Shown in pieces: positions 38,601-50,787 of a stretch of 64,000 nt of DNA. A program made the position numbers and the translations under genes. This DNA comes from Dirofilaria immitis (lineage: Eukaryota; Nematoda; Chromadorea; Rhabditida; Onchocercidae). The stretch's first letter is position 1. Each line of letters begins with the position of its first letter. Below the pieces are notes generated by a model, which was not told the DNA's origin, did not search any database, and saw only the letters and a program-made list of their open reading frames with translations. The stretch lies in NCBI GenBank assembly GCA_024305405.1, contig JAKNDB010000075.1:186001-250000 (forward strand). Direction: 5' to 3'.

Positions 38601-41600
38601 TATATTCATAATATATCAATAATAATACCATTCTTCAAATTACGTTAGTTCGCATCGTTATTTTTATCATTTCTTGAAATCACTGCAACATGATTAATAT
38701 AAAATGTGATTAAGTAAATGAAAAATGTAAAATTGAAATATCATTATGCTGATAAGGAAGATATCATTGATAAATATTTATCTTTTAAAATAATTCAAGG
38801 AATTTTAGGTAAATTAGTAATTAATTTAATAAGATTAATAAATTTTAGAACTTATAAAACAGAAATTTTTTCTAAACAACATAAATTAGAATTTATTATC
38901 AAAACCTATCAAAGACATCCTTGATTAGCTCGAATTTAAACTTATTATGTAAGAAATTTTGCACCAATACTCATGTAAATAAGGAAGTTCAGAAATCATA
39001 ATCGTAATTCCTGAATCATTGTAAATAATATTCTTTACGATACTCAATTTTATTCAAGCGATAATTACAATTAATAAAATTTTAAAAAGACTAATTCATC
39101 AATAAAAATTTTTGCTGACATTATTCCTTTCCTTATTCTCGAAATACTTTTTTAATTATCATGAAATATTTTTATTCATAATATTCATTCCATTTAATCA
39201 ATTTTTTCAAAATTCATTCATTTACTTTGTTATAAGATTAATTATTGAATTAAAAAAATGGATAATAATTATTTAATTTTAAGTAAACGAATTGAATTTA
39301 ATTCTATTTTCTTTCTATAATTATAATAATGTCATATGAATTTCATATTAAATTATTAAATTTTAATTTTTTGATTAATTCAAAATGTGTTAAAGGAAAA
39401 TTTGAAATAAAACAAAAATTAAAAACATAAAAAACAAATTATTATTTTAAATTCAAATTAATAATTTGAATTATTCCAACATTTTTAAAATATTTATTTA
39501 AAATTGCCTCTAAAAATTTTGTTCAAATTTAAAATTTTACGTATATCTCTTACATTCAATTTCTCATTCTATCATATGCTATTTTGTATATCTTTAGTAT
39601 TATTGTTTATATAAATATTTAATATAAAAATAATTCATTTTATTATGTTTTTAATTATTTCATTAGCAATGCCTATGCATTGTTTATTATTTAAAAATAG
39701 CTGGGTATAATTAATTTAAAATAGTATGAAAAATAAATAAGTAAACAAGTGAATAAATAAACATACCTGTAAATCGAAATGATTAGGAGAATGTAATACG
39801 GAAAGAGCATACGGTATTGAACAAGGTGGATCATTTTCACAAATGATTCTATCATCTATTAGTGAAAATTTAATGTAAAGATCCAAATATGAATGTGCCT
39901 AAATTATATCAAATAATTAATTTGTGAAAATTTTAATATAAGTAATTAAAAACTTATTAAAATTAAAAAAATTTGAAATTAATTTACTTTAATTACAATA
40001 GAAATATCATGCATTGATTTATATGAATTATTTCTCAAATAAAATTTTAAACTTAATTGATTTATGATATTGAAATGAAAAATTTGAATGAAATGATTTT
40101 AGTATTAATAATTATAATTCATTAATTAATATCTAAACATAATTATTTATTTATGTTAAATAAATTTAATACAAACTTTTATAATTTTTATCATTTTATT
40201 ATTGAATCAATTTTGATATCAAATAATCTATTATTTAATATGAAATAAATATTAAAACAATTAGTAGAAAACACAATATGGATAATATTCTATTTTTATA
40301 AAAATATATTTGTGATAATTAATTAATATTGGATATTTACGTGTACAACGTGTTGATATTTACGTATACAACGTGTTGATATTTACGTATACAATCGTGG
40401 AATATTTATTGGGCTAACAAATGCAGCGTAATTATTAATATTCAAGGAAATATATTTAGTAAATTGAATAAAATTTCATTAAATCTATTGTATTGAATAT
40501 AAAAAATTATACATGATTTCATGTGTGTATGATTTACATCACGTGTGCAGGTGATATCACGTGTGTATGATTTGTATCACGTGTGTATGATTTATATCAC
40601 GTGTGCAGGTGATATCACGTGTGTATGATTTATATCACGTGTGCAGGTGATATCATGTATGTATGATTTATATCACGTGTGCAGGTGATATCATGTATAT
40701 ATGATTTATATCACGTGTGCAGGTGATATCACGTGTGTATGATTTATATCACGTGTGCAGGTGATATCACGTGTGTATGATTTATAATATTTTCAATATA
40801 TTTGCATTAATATGGCAATAAATATTTACGTAAGATTCAATACTAATTTAATAATATTTATTGTTATTACAATTTTTTGAAAATTTAAACTATGCAAAAA
40901 TATTATTTTAATATTTATTTGCTATTATTAAAAATAATATTTAATAATTATAAATATAATATTTAAATTATTTACTAAATATAAATATCATATATAATTT
41001 CTATAAATATCATTCATTTCACGTTAATTAACTAATATTTGTTATCATAATAGATTTCATGTTTATTTTTGACATTTAAAATATTTGGCTTAAAATGTAA
41101 TATTTTAAATAAGAAAAAAGATTGAATTAAAATTGATAACTTACTTTTCGAATATGTGAAGTATATGAAACATTAGCTATTATCAGCAAAAAAATATATC
41201 AATAATTGTTGTTAACATCAGCCTGATTAATTATGATTGAAAAATGATGGAGAAAATTATCCACCAAGTATTTACCGGAAAAAAAAGGAAATTATAAACA
41301 AGTTGTCAAATGATATTAGGATAAAAGAAACACTGTACTAAGTTTGATTGGTAAGGGTTCGATATTTTTCCGGTATAATCGGAAATATAAAAGTGATTAT
41401 AAGGATAGTTATCGGTTAACAACATCAATTAGACCAAATGATGCAGTCGAGATTACAGCAGTCAAGAATAGTAAGAATGAAATTCCCAATAACAATAGTT
41501 GTTTCCTCTTGCTGATAATTGAATTATAGATTTCTTGATATCTTTTATTACTTATCAAGTAATCGATATGAACCTGATGAACAAGCAATGATAAAATTGA

Positions 41601-41703
41601 AAGATATTAGCTTAGATGAAGCTATGAAAAATGAAAAATAATATCTAATCTATATTAAATGATTAAAATTTTTTCAAATAAACCACAAACGATGATATCT
41701 CAT
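35655..41703 (-). CDS. Secreted protein with DUF4773-type C-terminal domain
   Basis: Minus-strand exons in transcript order: 41684-41703, 41435-41511, 41145-41176, 39767-39898, 38373-38525, 37921-38040, 37533-37655, 36231-36323, 35889-35965, 35655-35762; ~311 residues. A signal peptide (KRKQLLLLGISFLLFLTA..) leads a ~140-residue region I do not recognise, with one close Cys pair (CENDPPC) and a VIMDVMMVIENG strand. The C-terminal ~140 residues carry the DUF4773 pattern: CECIRRNCACC, DLNTFGCVNITY, NPPPYCLSLPFLKEYAGICLR, LDGCMELDAEL and HLGCFSIPI, with NNTS and NIT glycosylation sites. DUF4773 is a Cys-rich extracellular domain of insects and nematodes of unknown function. One base is missing in AAAAA at 38395-38399 (plus strand), needed to join 38373-38525 to the next exon. 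The first three exons rest on phase and splice sites only. Confidence 0.75.
36360..36780. repeat. Degenerate tandem-like region (DUF4773 gene intron)
   Basis: Recurring pieces such as ATAGGTATATTGTA, TACAGTATGACGTT, ATAGATATATTACGT and GTATAGGTATATAATA, about 50-70 bases apart, strongly diverged. Confidence 0.4.
40332..40400. repeat. 23-bp tandem repeat, three copies
   Basis: GATATTTACGTGTACAACG-TGTT followed by two copies with GTATAC in place of GTGTAC; the last is diverged at its end. Contains ACGT and AACGTGTT palindromic cores. Confidence 0.85.
40521..40787. repeat. 38-bp composite tandem repeat with CACGTG at each junction
   Basis: Built from half A, GTGTGTATGATTTATATCAC (20 bases), and half B, GTGTGCAGGTGATATCAC (18 bases). 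The order is A-B-A-A-B-A-B-A-B-A-B-A-B-A. Because both halves start with GTG and end with CAC, each junction forms the E-box palindrome CACGTG (lost in a few copies that read CATGTA). Lies in the 39899-41144 intron. Confidence 0.92.
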
Positions 41704-43176
41704 ATGATTGTGAATAATATAATCAAATGATTTGAATTATCAATATATCAATTTCTATCAGTAAATGAATTAGAATGTTATCAGGATGAATTGGTTTAAA
41801 GAGCTTCTTTTTAGGAAATATTTGTGCTTCAGCTTATTCAATTCACTTATTTAACAAATATCAGACAATATTTCAAAGGTTAAATTGGATAATGATTTCC
41901 AGTAAAAATATATAACTCAAATTTATTTTACAATCAAAGTACTTAATAATAATTATTATTTACAGTAATAGATTTCATATTATTGAATTTCAATTATAAC
42001 ATTATTTGATTATTTCGATATAAAATTAAATTCGTTTGTAAAGTGATTTTGAATTTCATAATTAATTCTTATTCAATTATTATTATTTTCTATCTTATTT
42101 ATAAATACTTTTGAAAGAGAAATTACGAAAAACATAGAGAGAGAAAGAGAGGGAGAGAGGAAGAGAGAGAATAAAGAAGAAAAACAGCAAAATTATAGAA
42201 AAGAATAATAATTAACAGATCGAATAAAAAAAGCAATGATCGGTAAAAATAATATTAAGAAATATAAATTTGCTATCATTTATTATCACATTTCGACAAA
42301 GAATGATAAGCATCCTGATATCATGATAAACAAACAATATTAACTATGAAAAGTTGAAATAGATTTTACTGATAATATGGATGTAAGTAATGTTAATGAT
42401 ACGTTAACTATCAAATATCTGAAGCAAGTTGAGTGAAGTTGTTTCTTTGAAAAAATTTTGATGATAAAATATGATAAAAAACTAGAATGATTACTATTTA
42501 TATTATTCGACTGTTATTGAACAACTATGAGATATTATCAGTTCTTCAACGCTTGATAAAAAAGTGATAATGGTAAAGTTCAACTCATTGATTTTTTTAT
42601 CTAATATATATATATAAATGAATAAATAAATAAACAATTGACTAAATAAGCAAATAAATAAATATTTTAATTTATATTTTAATTTTAATTATAATGTGAT
42701 CAATCACTGATACAAGAACAATGATTGATTGGCATAATTTATCATTTATAAATGAATTATTTATAAAAATATTTGGAATGAATAATATAAAAAAAATTAA
42801 AATTATTGAAAAAAATTGTTATTAAATAGATATCATTGCGTTATTGAAATAATTCTCTTTTGAATAATAATTTTCTCAATAAATTATTAGATAAAAATGA
42901 TAAAATTTAATGATAAAATAAATTTAATCAATACAAACAATAAAAATAATTACAATTATTTACCAAAAAAATTTATCAAAAATTTTTCGCAAATAAATTT
43001 AATGCCTTTGATAATAAAAAATGATAAAGGAAAACCTTTAATCGTTAAGTAAAATGCAAAATGAAAAGTGAAAATAGTTATTTCGTTTCTTAACAACAAA
43101 TATCGGCAAGAAATATGATTTAATCATTTTCCTGCAAATGACAATTTTGTAATGACGATAATGATACTAGAGATGA

Positions 43177-43264
43177 TAATATTGATGATGATGATGATGA
43201 TGGTGGTAACAGCAACCGCAATAATGACGATGATGAAGATGATGTTGACGAATGATTATGAATG

Positions 43265-43295
<31 letters not shown>

Positions 43296-43413
43296 ATGAT
43301 GAATGATTGATGATGAATGATTGATGATTGATGATTGATGATTGATGATAATAATGATAATAATCATAATGATGATGATGATGATGATGATGATAATGAT
43401 GATGATGATGATA

Positions 43414-43460
<47 letters not shown>

Positions 43461-43461
43461 A
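43177..43461. repeat. Long GAT/ATG trinucleotide array
   Basis: Mostly GAT units with GAATGAT and GATTGAT variants; the part 43360-43461 is nearly pure with AAT substitutions. The array opens long frames in every phase (poly-His, poly-Ile, poly-Asp), which are artefacts. Confidence 0.92.
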
Positions 43462-44297
43462 CAATTATTATTGGAAAGTTGAAGAAAAGTTTGCATGATA
43501 TTAATCATGAGACTAATTTTTCTTCCTTTAAAAGACTATAAACTTGTTTTACCAACCGCATTTATATGAAGAAAATTATTTAAACATAAAAATTCTTCCC
43601 TTTTCCTGTTGCTTGTCATTGTTTTTCTTTCATTCGATATAAAATAAAATGAAATGAAATTTATTATTTAATTAAATAAATTATACTGATAATATTTTAT
43701 AGATATGATAATAATAAAAAATATTTCATCGATTATTTGTTTAATCATTCATTTAGCATTATTAATTCGTATTACAAATACTTTTTAAAAACCCAATTAA
43801 AAATAAAGAATTAAATAATGATAAATTAATATTATCATACATTTTATTGTTATTTATTTTAAAAATAAATTATTAATTATTTCTTATATTTAAAATAACA
43901 TTATAATATTTTAAATATATTCTTTATGTAAAATATTATTTTATTATATTTTATATAAAATAATTTATTTAATTCTTTTTACTATTATTTTCATTAAATA
44001 AATTAATAAACTGTAAAAATAAGCATAGTTAATTTCCACAAATTTTAAAAATAATTTCATCCAATAAGTGTAAATAATATATCTTTACGTGAAAACGTTA
44101 TACGTATAATAATAACAAACGTACGCTACAAGATATTTACTACAATAATATGTATGTATTTATATAACTAAATTACAAATTACAGTAATTAGAAAAAGTG
44201 TAAAAATTAAGATTGTAAATAAAATAAGAAAAAAAAGAAGATATTTAATGATATCAAATTATCATCGTTAACAATTTAATGTGTTAATTAATACGTC

Positions 44298-44327
44298 ACG
44301 TAGTGAAATACACGTGTTTCACTACGT
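44298..44327. repeat. 11-bp inverted repeat around CACGTG
   Basis: ACGTAGTGAAA at 44298-44308 and TTTCACTACGT at 44317-44327, exact reverse complements, with an 8-base centre TACACGTG. Confidence 0.85.
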
Positions 44328-44786
44328 AACAATTATGGAATCATCAAGAATGTAACAATTAAAGTGTAAATTACAAATTTAAAGTAAAATGCTTAATAAA
44401 TTGGAAGCATAATTAAACGTAGACATATCAAACGCAAAGTTAATTAATTTATAAATGAAATTTAATTAATGAGCATGTTTTATTGGTCTACCTATCCTAC
44501 AGGTAAGTAAATTTCATTTAATAGATTTTCTCCTATTTTCTAATTATTTATTATCATATCTTCAACTTTTATCACTTTCCCACAATATCATTATTGTTGG
44601 AAAATAGAATAATCAAATAAAGCGTAATATTTGTTTGTTGAAAAAGAATAATTTATTATATGATAACACACAATTGATAATATTATCATATCATTTAATA
44701 TATTGCATAAATTAATTAGCAATCATCAGAGAGATATGAAGTGCCAAAAATGCTATGATTTCTGTCTTAATTAATTGCCAAGCTTA

Positions 44787-47700
44787 TCAACTAAGAAGAT
44801 GATGATTGAGAGCCAAATGAAAGAGATCCAAATCACGAACACTTTTCACTTTCCATAATGGAATATTTTCCTGAAAATCAATAATATTTTTATCATTTTT
44901 ATCATTCGAGAATTATCAGTATTCATAAATGCAATGAGTATTAATTAATAAAATTCCAACGTGACACGTGTTAATTTACGCTTGCTTACGTTTAAGTTAT
45001 AAAATAAAAATTAGAAGATATAATACGAATATAATATATATTAATATTATAATTTAATTAATAAATAAATTTATTCGATCATTCTTATTTCGATATATGT
45101 AATCGTATTTGATTATCAATTAATAAAACGATTTTGTATGAAATAATCAATGATATGAATTTAAACAGAATCATAAAATTTTCAATTCATTCAATTAATA
45201 TAAACAATTGTGATTGGTTTGCGGAAGAAAAAAAAGTTGAAATGGTTTTGCCATGGCAAGCAAAAATTTGAAGAATTTATTGCAAGAAGTCAAAACTTCA
45301 CTTGCACTAGTGCTTCTGATAATATTGTACATTTTAGCAGATAAATAATGATTCTCGAGAAGATTTATGAAAGTTAAAATTAAAATAAAAAAATGACCTT
45401 CAGTTAGACTAAAAAAATTGTTTGGTATAGATGAAAAAACTTTTTCTATTGACCTTTAACAATTCATTACTCTTGACCGAACAAGAATAGATCGATCGAT
45501 TGATAAATCGATAGATCGATTGATAAAAATAAATAGATAGATAAATACAATGACACTTAAATAGGTATGCAAAAATGCTCCTCCTTCTCCTTAATGAGAG
45601 AAGAGTGATATTTATCAAAATGTTTAGAGGAAAAAAGAGAAAGACAAAAAATATTTGTAAATAAAAATGTTTCTGTTCTCTTATCGAGAGAAATTCTCGA
45701 GAGTTTAAAAATCATATCAATCAACAAATTAGTCTCATATTTCATTTTTATTTATATTTTCAACATTCATTTTTATAATTTTCTTTTCTTTTTTCCTCTT
45801 TTTTTTACTTTTTGGTATCAATCATTTTACCATTTGTTTTGTTATTTTTTTTTTTTTTTTGTCGAGAAATTCTCTTTTCTTTCGTTCTTTAAAAAAATGT
45901 GCAATTTAGAAATTATTATTATTTATTATCCTTTATCATTATCATTTATCATTTATTGTTTTTATTTATTATTATTATTGCTTTTAGAAATTGAAGAATT
46001 TCTTCAAATATTTATTGCACAATGAATTTTTTTTTTTTTTTCAAATGAATTTATTAAACAAAAATATTCTCAAATACATTTAATTAATAAAAAGTTTTTT
46101 AATTGTTTTTGTATTGTTTAAATTTTAATAAAAATAGTAAAGTTTGTTTAAATTATTAAAAATAAAATTTCAATAACAAATAAACAAAGGAATAGTTAAA
46201 AATAAATATTTTATTCATTTCATTTTACGATATATTTATTGATACTTTTAATTATATGTTATACTTATTTATAGTAATTTGATAAATATTTCAAAAGTAT
46301 TAAATTAAAATAAAATAGAAATTGAAATGGAAAAACGATTTATTTGAGAAGGCATCGAAATAATTTTATTAATACATTAAAATTTTAATATTCAACTATT
46401 TTAATATAATTTATATGAAATTTAAAAAATATTTTCATTTCCAATTCAAACATCTCATCGTATTATCACATATAATTAATTATTTACATTTTTATATTCA
46501 ATACTTATATTTTAAATTTATTTCATATTATTATATTATGCAAAATATATAAATATTAAAATATATCTTTTTTTTTAAATTCTAATAAAATTTTTAATTC
46601 ATTTCATCATCCATAATTATCATTTTTATTCTATCATTTTTTTATCATTTATGATTAATCAATAATTTTATTAATAAAATTTTAATTTAAAATAAAATTT
46701 CAAAAAATAAATAAATAAAATAATTAAACCTTTTAGCAATTTCATGTGTATCAAGATGTGTTGATATGATAACAAATGAGCATTTTTTACCAAAATGGCT
46801 TAAAATTCGATCAATTACTGCTTCTTTACCAATTTTTACCATACTATAAACATTTTCTGCAGGTATCATTGAACTTTGTTCCATAATTAATAATTTGGCT
46901 AATGTTGAAACGATATTTTCGCCGGTCAATAATATATTTGCATAATGTTCTCGAGATGATCTATAAAATTTGAATCAATTAAAAGAAAATTTCTATCTAA
47001 ATTTAAGCCAAATAAAATATCAAAAAAGATCCAATGAAAATTCACCGACTTAAAAGCTAATTTAATAAATAACTAAAATGGAAATTATTTTAGCTTCATC
47101 GTACTGGAAGAAATCTTTCAGTACGATGAATTGCCTAACCGTATGAATACTGTAGCTACAATTTATCTTTCTAAATAAATTAATTACCTCCGCATACCTC
47201 ATTTAATACTAAAAATGGCGAAAATTTTCACATAATTAATCAATCCGTCAGAAATGTAAACTTAAACTTATTACGATATATTCCGGAAAGTTGATAAATT
47301 AAAGACGGAAGAGGAAATGAGAATATATCGCTGTTTGATTTTAATTAATCGATTAAATTTAAGTATTTCAGATTTTTTTTTAATCAAAAATAAAAATGAT
47401 TGAATTACGCACCTGTCGATAATTAACTTTAAACATTGTCCAACACTTTCACCCCAACCTCGAGTCAGTGGATCCATGGTTGATTTTAACGCTAATAATT
47501 CAGCTCGTTCCGCATTTCCGATCCTTTCCAAAAGATCTAAACAAAAGATCAATAAGTAACAGATTGATTTTTGATTATATATATATGTCAGAATTTATTA
47601 AATGAAATTAGTTAAAACTCATATAATTATTATAAAAATTATGAAACAATTCTGTTGCTATTAATCAAACGGTTGTACTGAATAATATTTAAATTAAATT

Positions 47701-50700
47701 AAATTAAATTTAACTAAAACCTCTAAAAGATAATTTATTAGAAAAATTTGTTCTATAAAAATAGTAATTAATTTTAATAAAAACTTTTAAAATATCATAA
47801 AAAAATAAACATATATATTTGTTCATTTTGATATTAAAAAATAAAAATAAATTTAAACCATGAAAATTATTCTTATACGAATTATAAGTATCTTTGATAT
47901 GTTGATATTTCGCTGCTAATTTCCTCATCCAATCTACACCTCCACGTGCGTGACCTAATAATGATGATTCCATAGTACTGATTGATGATGTACTTGGTGT
48001 ATCAATACCAATTGATGATGGATAGGTAATATCATCAAATGTATCATCGATATTCGCATCTTCGATATTCACATATTCGCAATCTTGCTGTAAAGAAAGA
48101 AGGGAAAGGAAAATAACGGGAATAATTTGTATATAAAAGAAGAAAGAAAAATTCGTTCGGGTAAACAAATATTAATCATCCCGGATATTACTTACTTCAT
48201 CTTGATCAGTACCAAAAATAGATGCAATAAATCGATCAACATTATTATTGATCGTTTGTGCTAATCGTTCATTACGGATTGGATCATTGGATCGGAGAAA
48301 AAATTGGATAATACACAAACATCTTCCATTTCCCATATAAATGCACGCTTATATTGCTTTTCCGGACTACCCGTACTTGTCCGATTTTTTTACGTTTTGT
48401 TGCTTTATCTTTAAAAAAAATGAAATCATTAATCGTTGAGAAAAAAAAGTTTATGATATCGCTTTATTATATTTATAAATTTCTATTAGAATTAAAAAAA
48501 AAAATTAAATTATTTTAATTAATTACTATAAATTATCATTTCATTCGATCAAATTTGTTTTTAAACAAAAAAAAGGTTTATAACATTAATAACTTAAATA
48601 AAATTTATAGCCAAATTAGAATTTTGATTTGGCTATAAGATAAGGCAATTCTATGAATCAATCAATAATTATAATTCAATGATTTTTATAAAATCATGAA
48701 AATATACAAATTAACAATTAAAATGAAAATTCGTAAATTATTTTGTAAAAATGACAATGTTGGAAATTTTAAATAAATTTAAAATTTAAAAACAAAATTT
48801 ACTTGTTCGTTTTGTTTCATGTTTTGTAGTGAAAGATGATAATTGATTAGATGTGTTCATATCACATGCTAATGAATTCATCGCCTAAAATTAATCATTT
48901 CATCCTTTCAGCTTATCATCTTTTAAAACAACTTATATTAAAAAGACATAGATTTGTTTGAAATGAAAGAAAAAATGGAAATATGAGCTTGTTACGGTAT
49001 TCTTACAGTATTATACCGTAATTGAAATTTTGAGCAAATTCGAAATCCAAGAATAAAAATGATTTATTCAAAATTTTAACTATAATAAAATGTTATGATA
49101 AAATGCATGATGTTAAATATTAACTTCACATTATAACTAATTGATGTTTCATTATGCTGATCAGATTAATTAATCAAATAATTTAGATGATCTCAATCCA
49201 TCCAATCATTCATTTTACTAAGATATTCATGTTATAAGTATACATTATATGCAGTTATTGATTTTTCAAATAATAAAAAATCTCGCCATATCAGAAACTA
49301 TTGGCGGAAGAAACGAAAGTCAAAAGTTGTACTCGTGGAGATATGGGGAATCGAACCCCAGCCCTCTCCCATGCTAAGGGAGCGCTCTACCCCTGAGCTA
49401 TATCCCTGACCGTAAGCTTTACAACTTGACAAATTTAGGAAATATAAATTTTTCCTCATATTGGAAATATTTAATTTATTAATTTGAATTTATTTACTTA
49501 CCAAATATTCAAACATAGCAATAATTTTTATAACTAAAAATTTTTGATTAATTTAATTTTTAAAATTTAATTTCCAATTTTTTCTAATTTATTTAAAATT
49601 TTATTTATAATAAAATATTATTATAAATTGCATATAATTGTTAATCAATAAAGGCAATAATTTGCTAATTTTATAATTTTTTTTTTTGACGAGGAAATAA
49701 GAAAAGAATAAAAATAAAAAACTTTCTTTTCTTTTTTATTATCAAATTATTTTAATAAACTTAGTTTCTTCATATTTTCATGTTATCATATCATATTTTC
49801 TTCATATTTTCATGTTATCATATCATATTTTCTTCATATTTTCATGTTATCATATCATTTTTTTAAATTAAAATTAAGTTAAAATATTTTGTAATATTTG
49901 TTGAAGATACTTGATTATAGGAAATATTTTTATATTAATTTTACTGTATCTCTCGATGATATTATTTATGATTGATTGCTAGTTATTCGTTGTTTCTCGA
50001 GAAACTTACATATATGGATGAATTTGATGAAACAGGATTAATGGAACAACCATAATAACCACTTCGACCACCGTAACAATGCATTGTTGCCGGATAGGAT
50101 GCATAATCAAAATGAGTTGATGCATAACCATTACCTATTCATATATTTATGATTTATAAGAAAATTTAAATTTAATTAATTAAATTATAAATCTAAAAAA
50201 AAAGTAAATAAACCAATTGCTCAATTTTTGGCATTCTTTTTATTGAAATTTATTTGGAAATTGCTAAAATCAATCAATATGGCCCATGCTAAGAGCGACT
50301 ATATTACCATCAAAAAAAAGAGCCTAGCGATTAATAAATGAATTTACAGGCCAAATGATATCGAGAAATGTTTAAAATAATGAAAAATAGGAAAGATATT
50401 GGAATAATTTCAAAATTTTGATTTTTTCTATCATTCTTTTGTTAAATTTTATCCTTTATTATTATTCTATTTAAAAAAAAAAAAAAGAAATTTACGATAA
50501 ACTTTTTGAACTCTAAATTACAAGTTCATTACTAAATGCAATAATAAAATTTTTTAAATTCCAATTCAAATTTTAATTTCTAATTTAATTACAATAATTC
50601 ATTTTATAATTTATAACTTGATTACTTTACCATAATTTGCTATTATTTTTCCTTTCCCTTTTAATATTTTATTGAAAATTAATTGCAGCAACCATTCATT

Positions 50701-50756
50701 TGGTCATTTATTGCATATCTCAGGACAATTATTATCGCTGTTTCTTTGAGAGAGAG

Positions 50757-50787
<31 letters not shown>

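Larger units (their letters stand above)
41704..44786. other. Intergenic region between the DUF4773 and eya genes
   Basis: 3 kb of AT-rich DNA holding the DUF4773 promoter and the eya 3' end. It includes a GA tract (42136-42172), the GAT array (43177-43461) and a palindrome (44298-44327). No coding frame is supported. Confidence 0.5.

Noticed and set aside
41344..41529. Plus-strand open frame and a following frame to 41640 that looked like a gene fragment
   Set aside because: The minus strand of the same DNA encodes a signal-peptide exon that joins in phase to the DUF4773 gene; the plus-strand frame needs stop codons to be ignored.
43120..43541. Open frames of poly-His, poly-Ile and poly-Asp
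   Set aside because: Artefacts of the GAT trinucleotide array.
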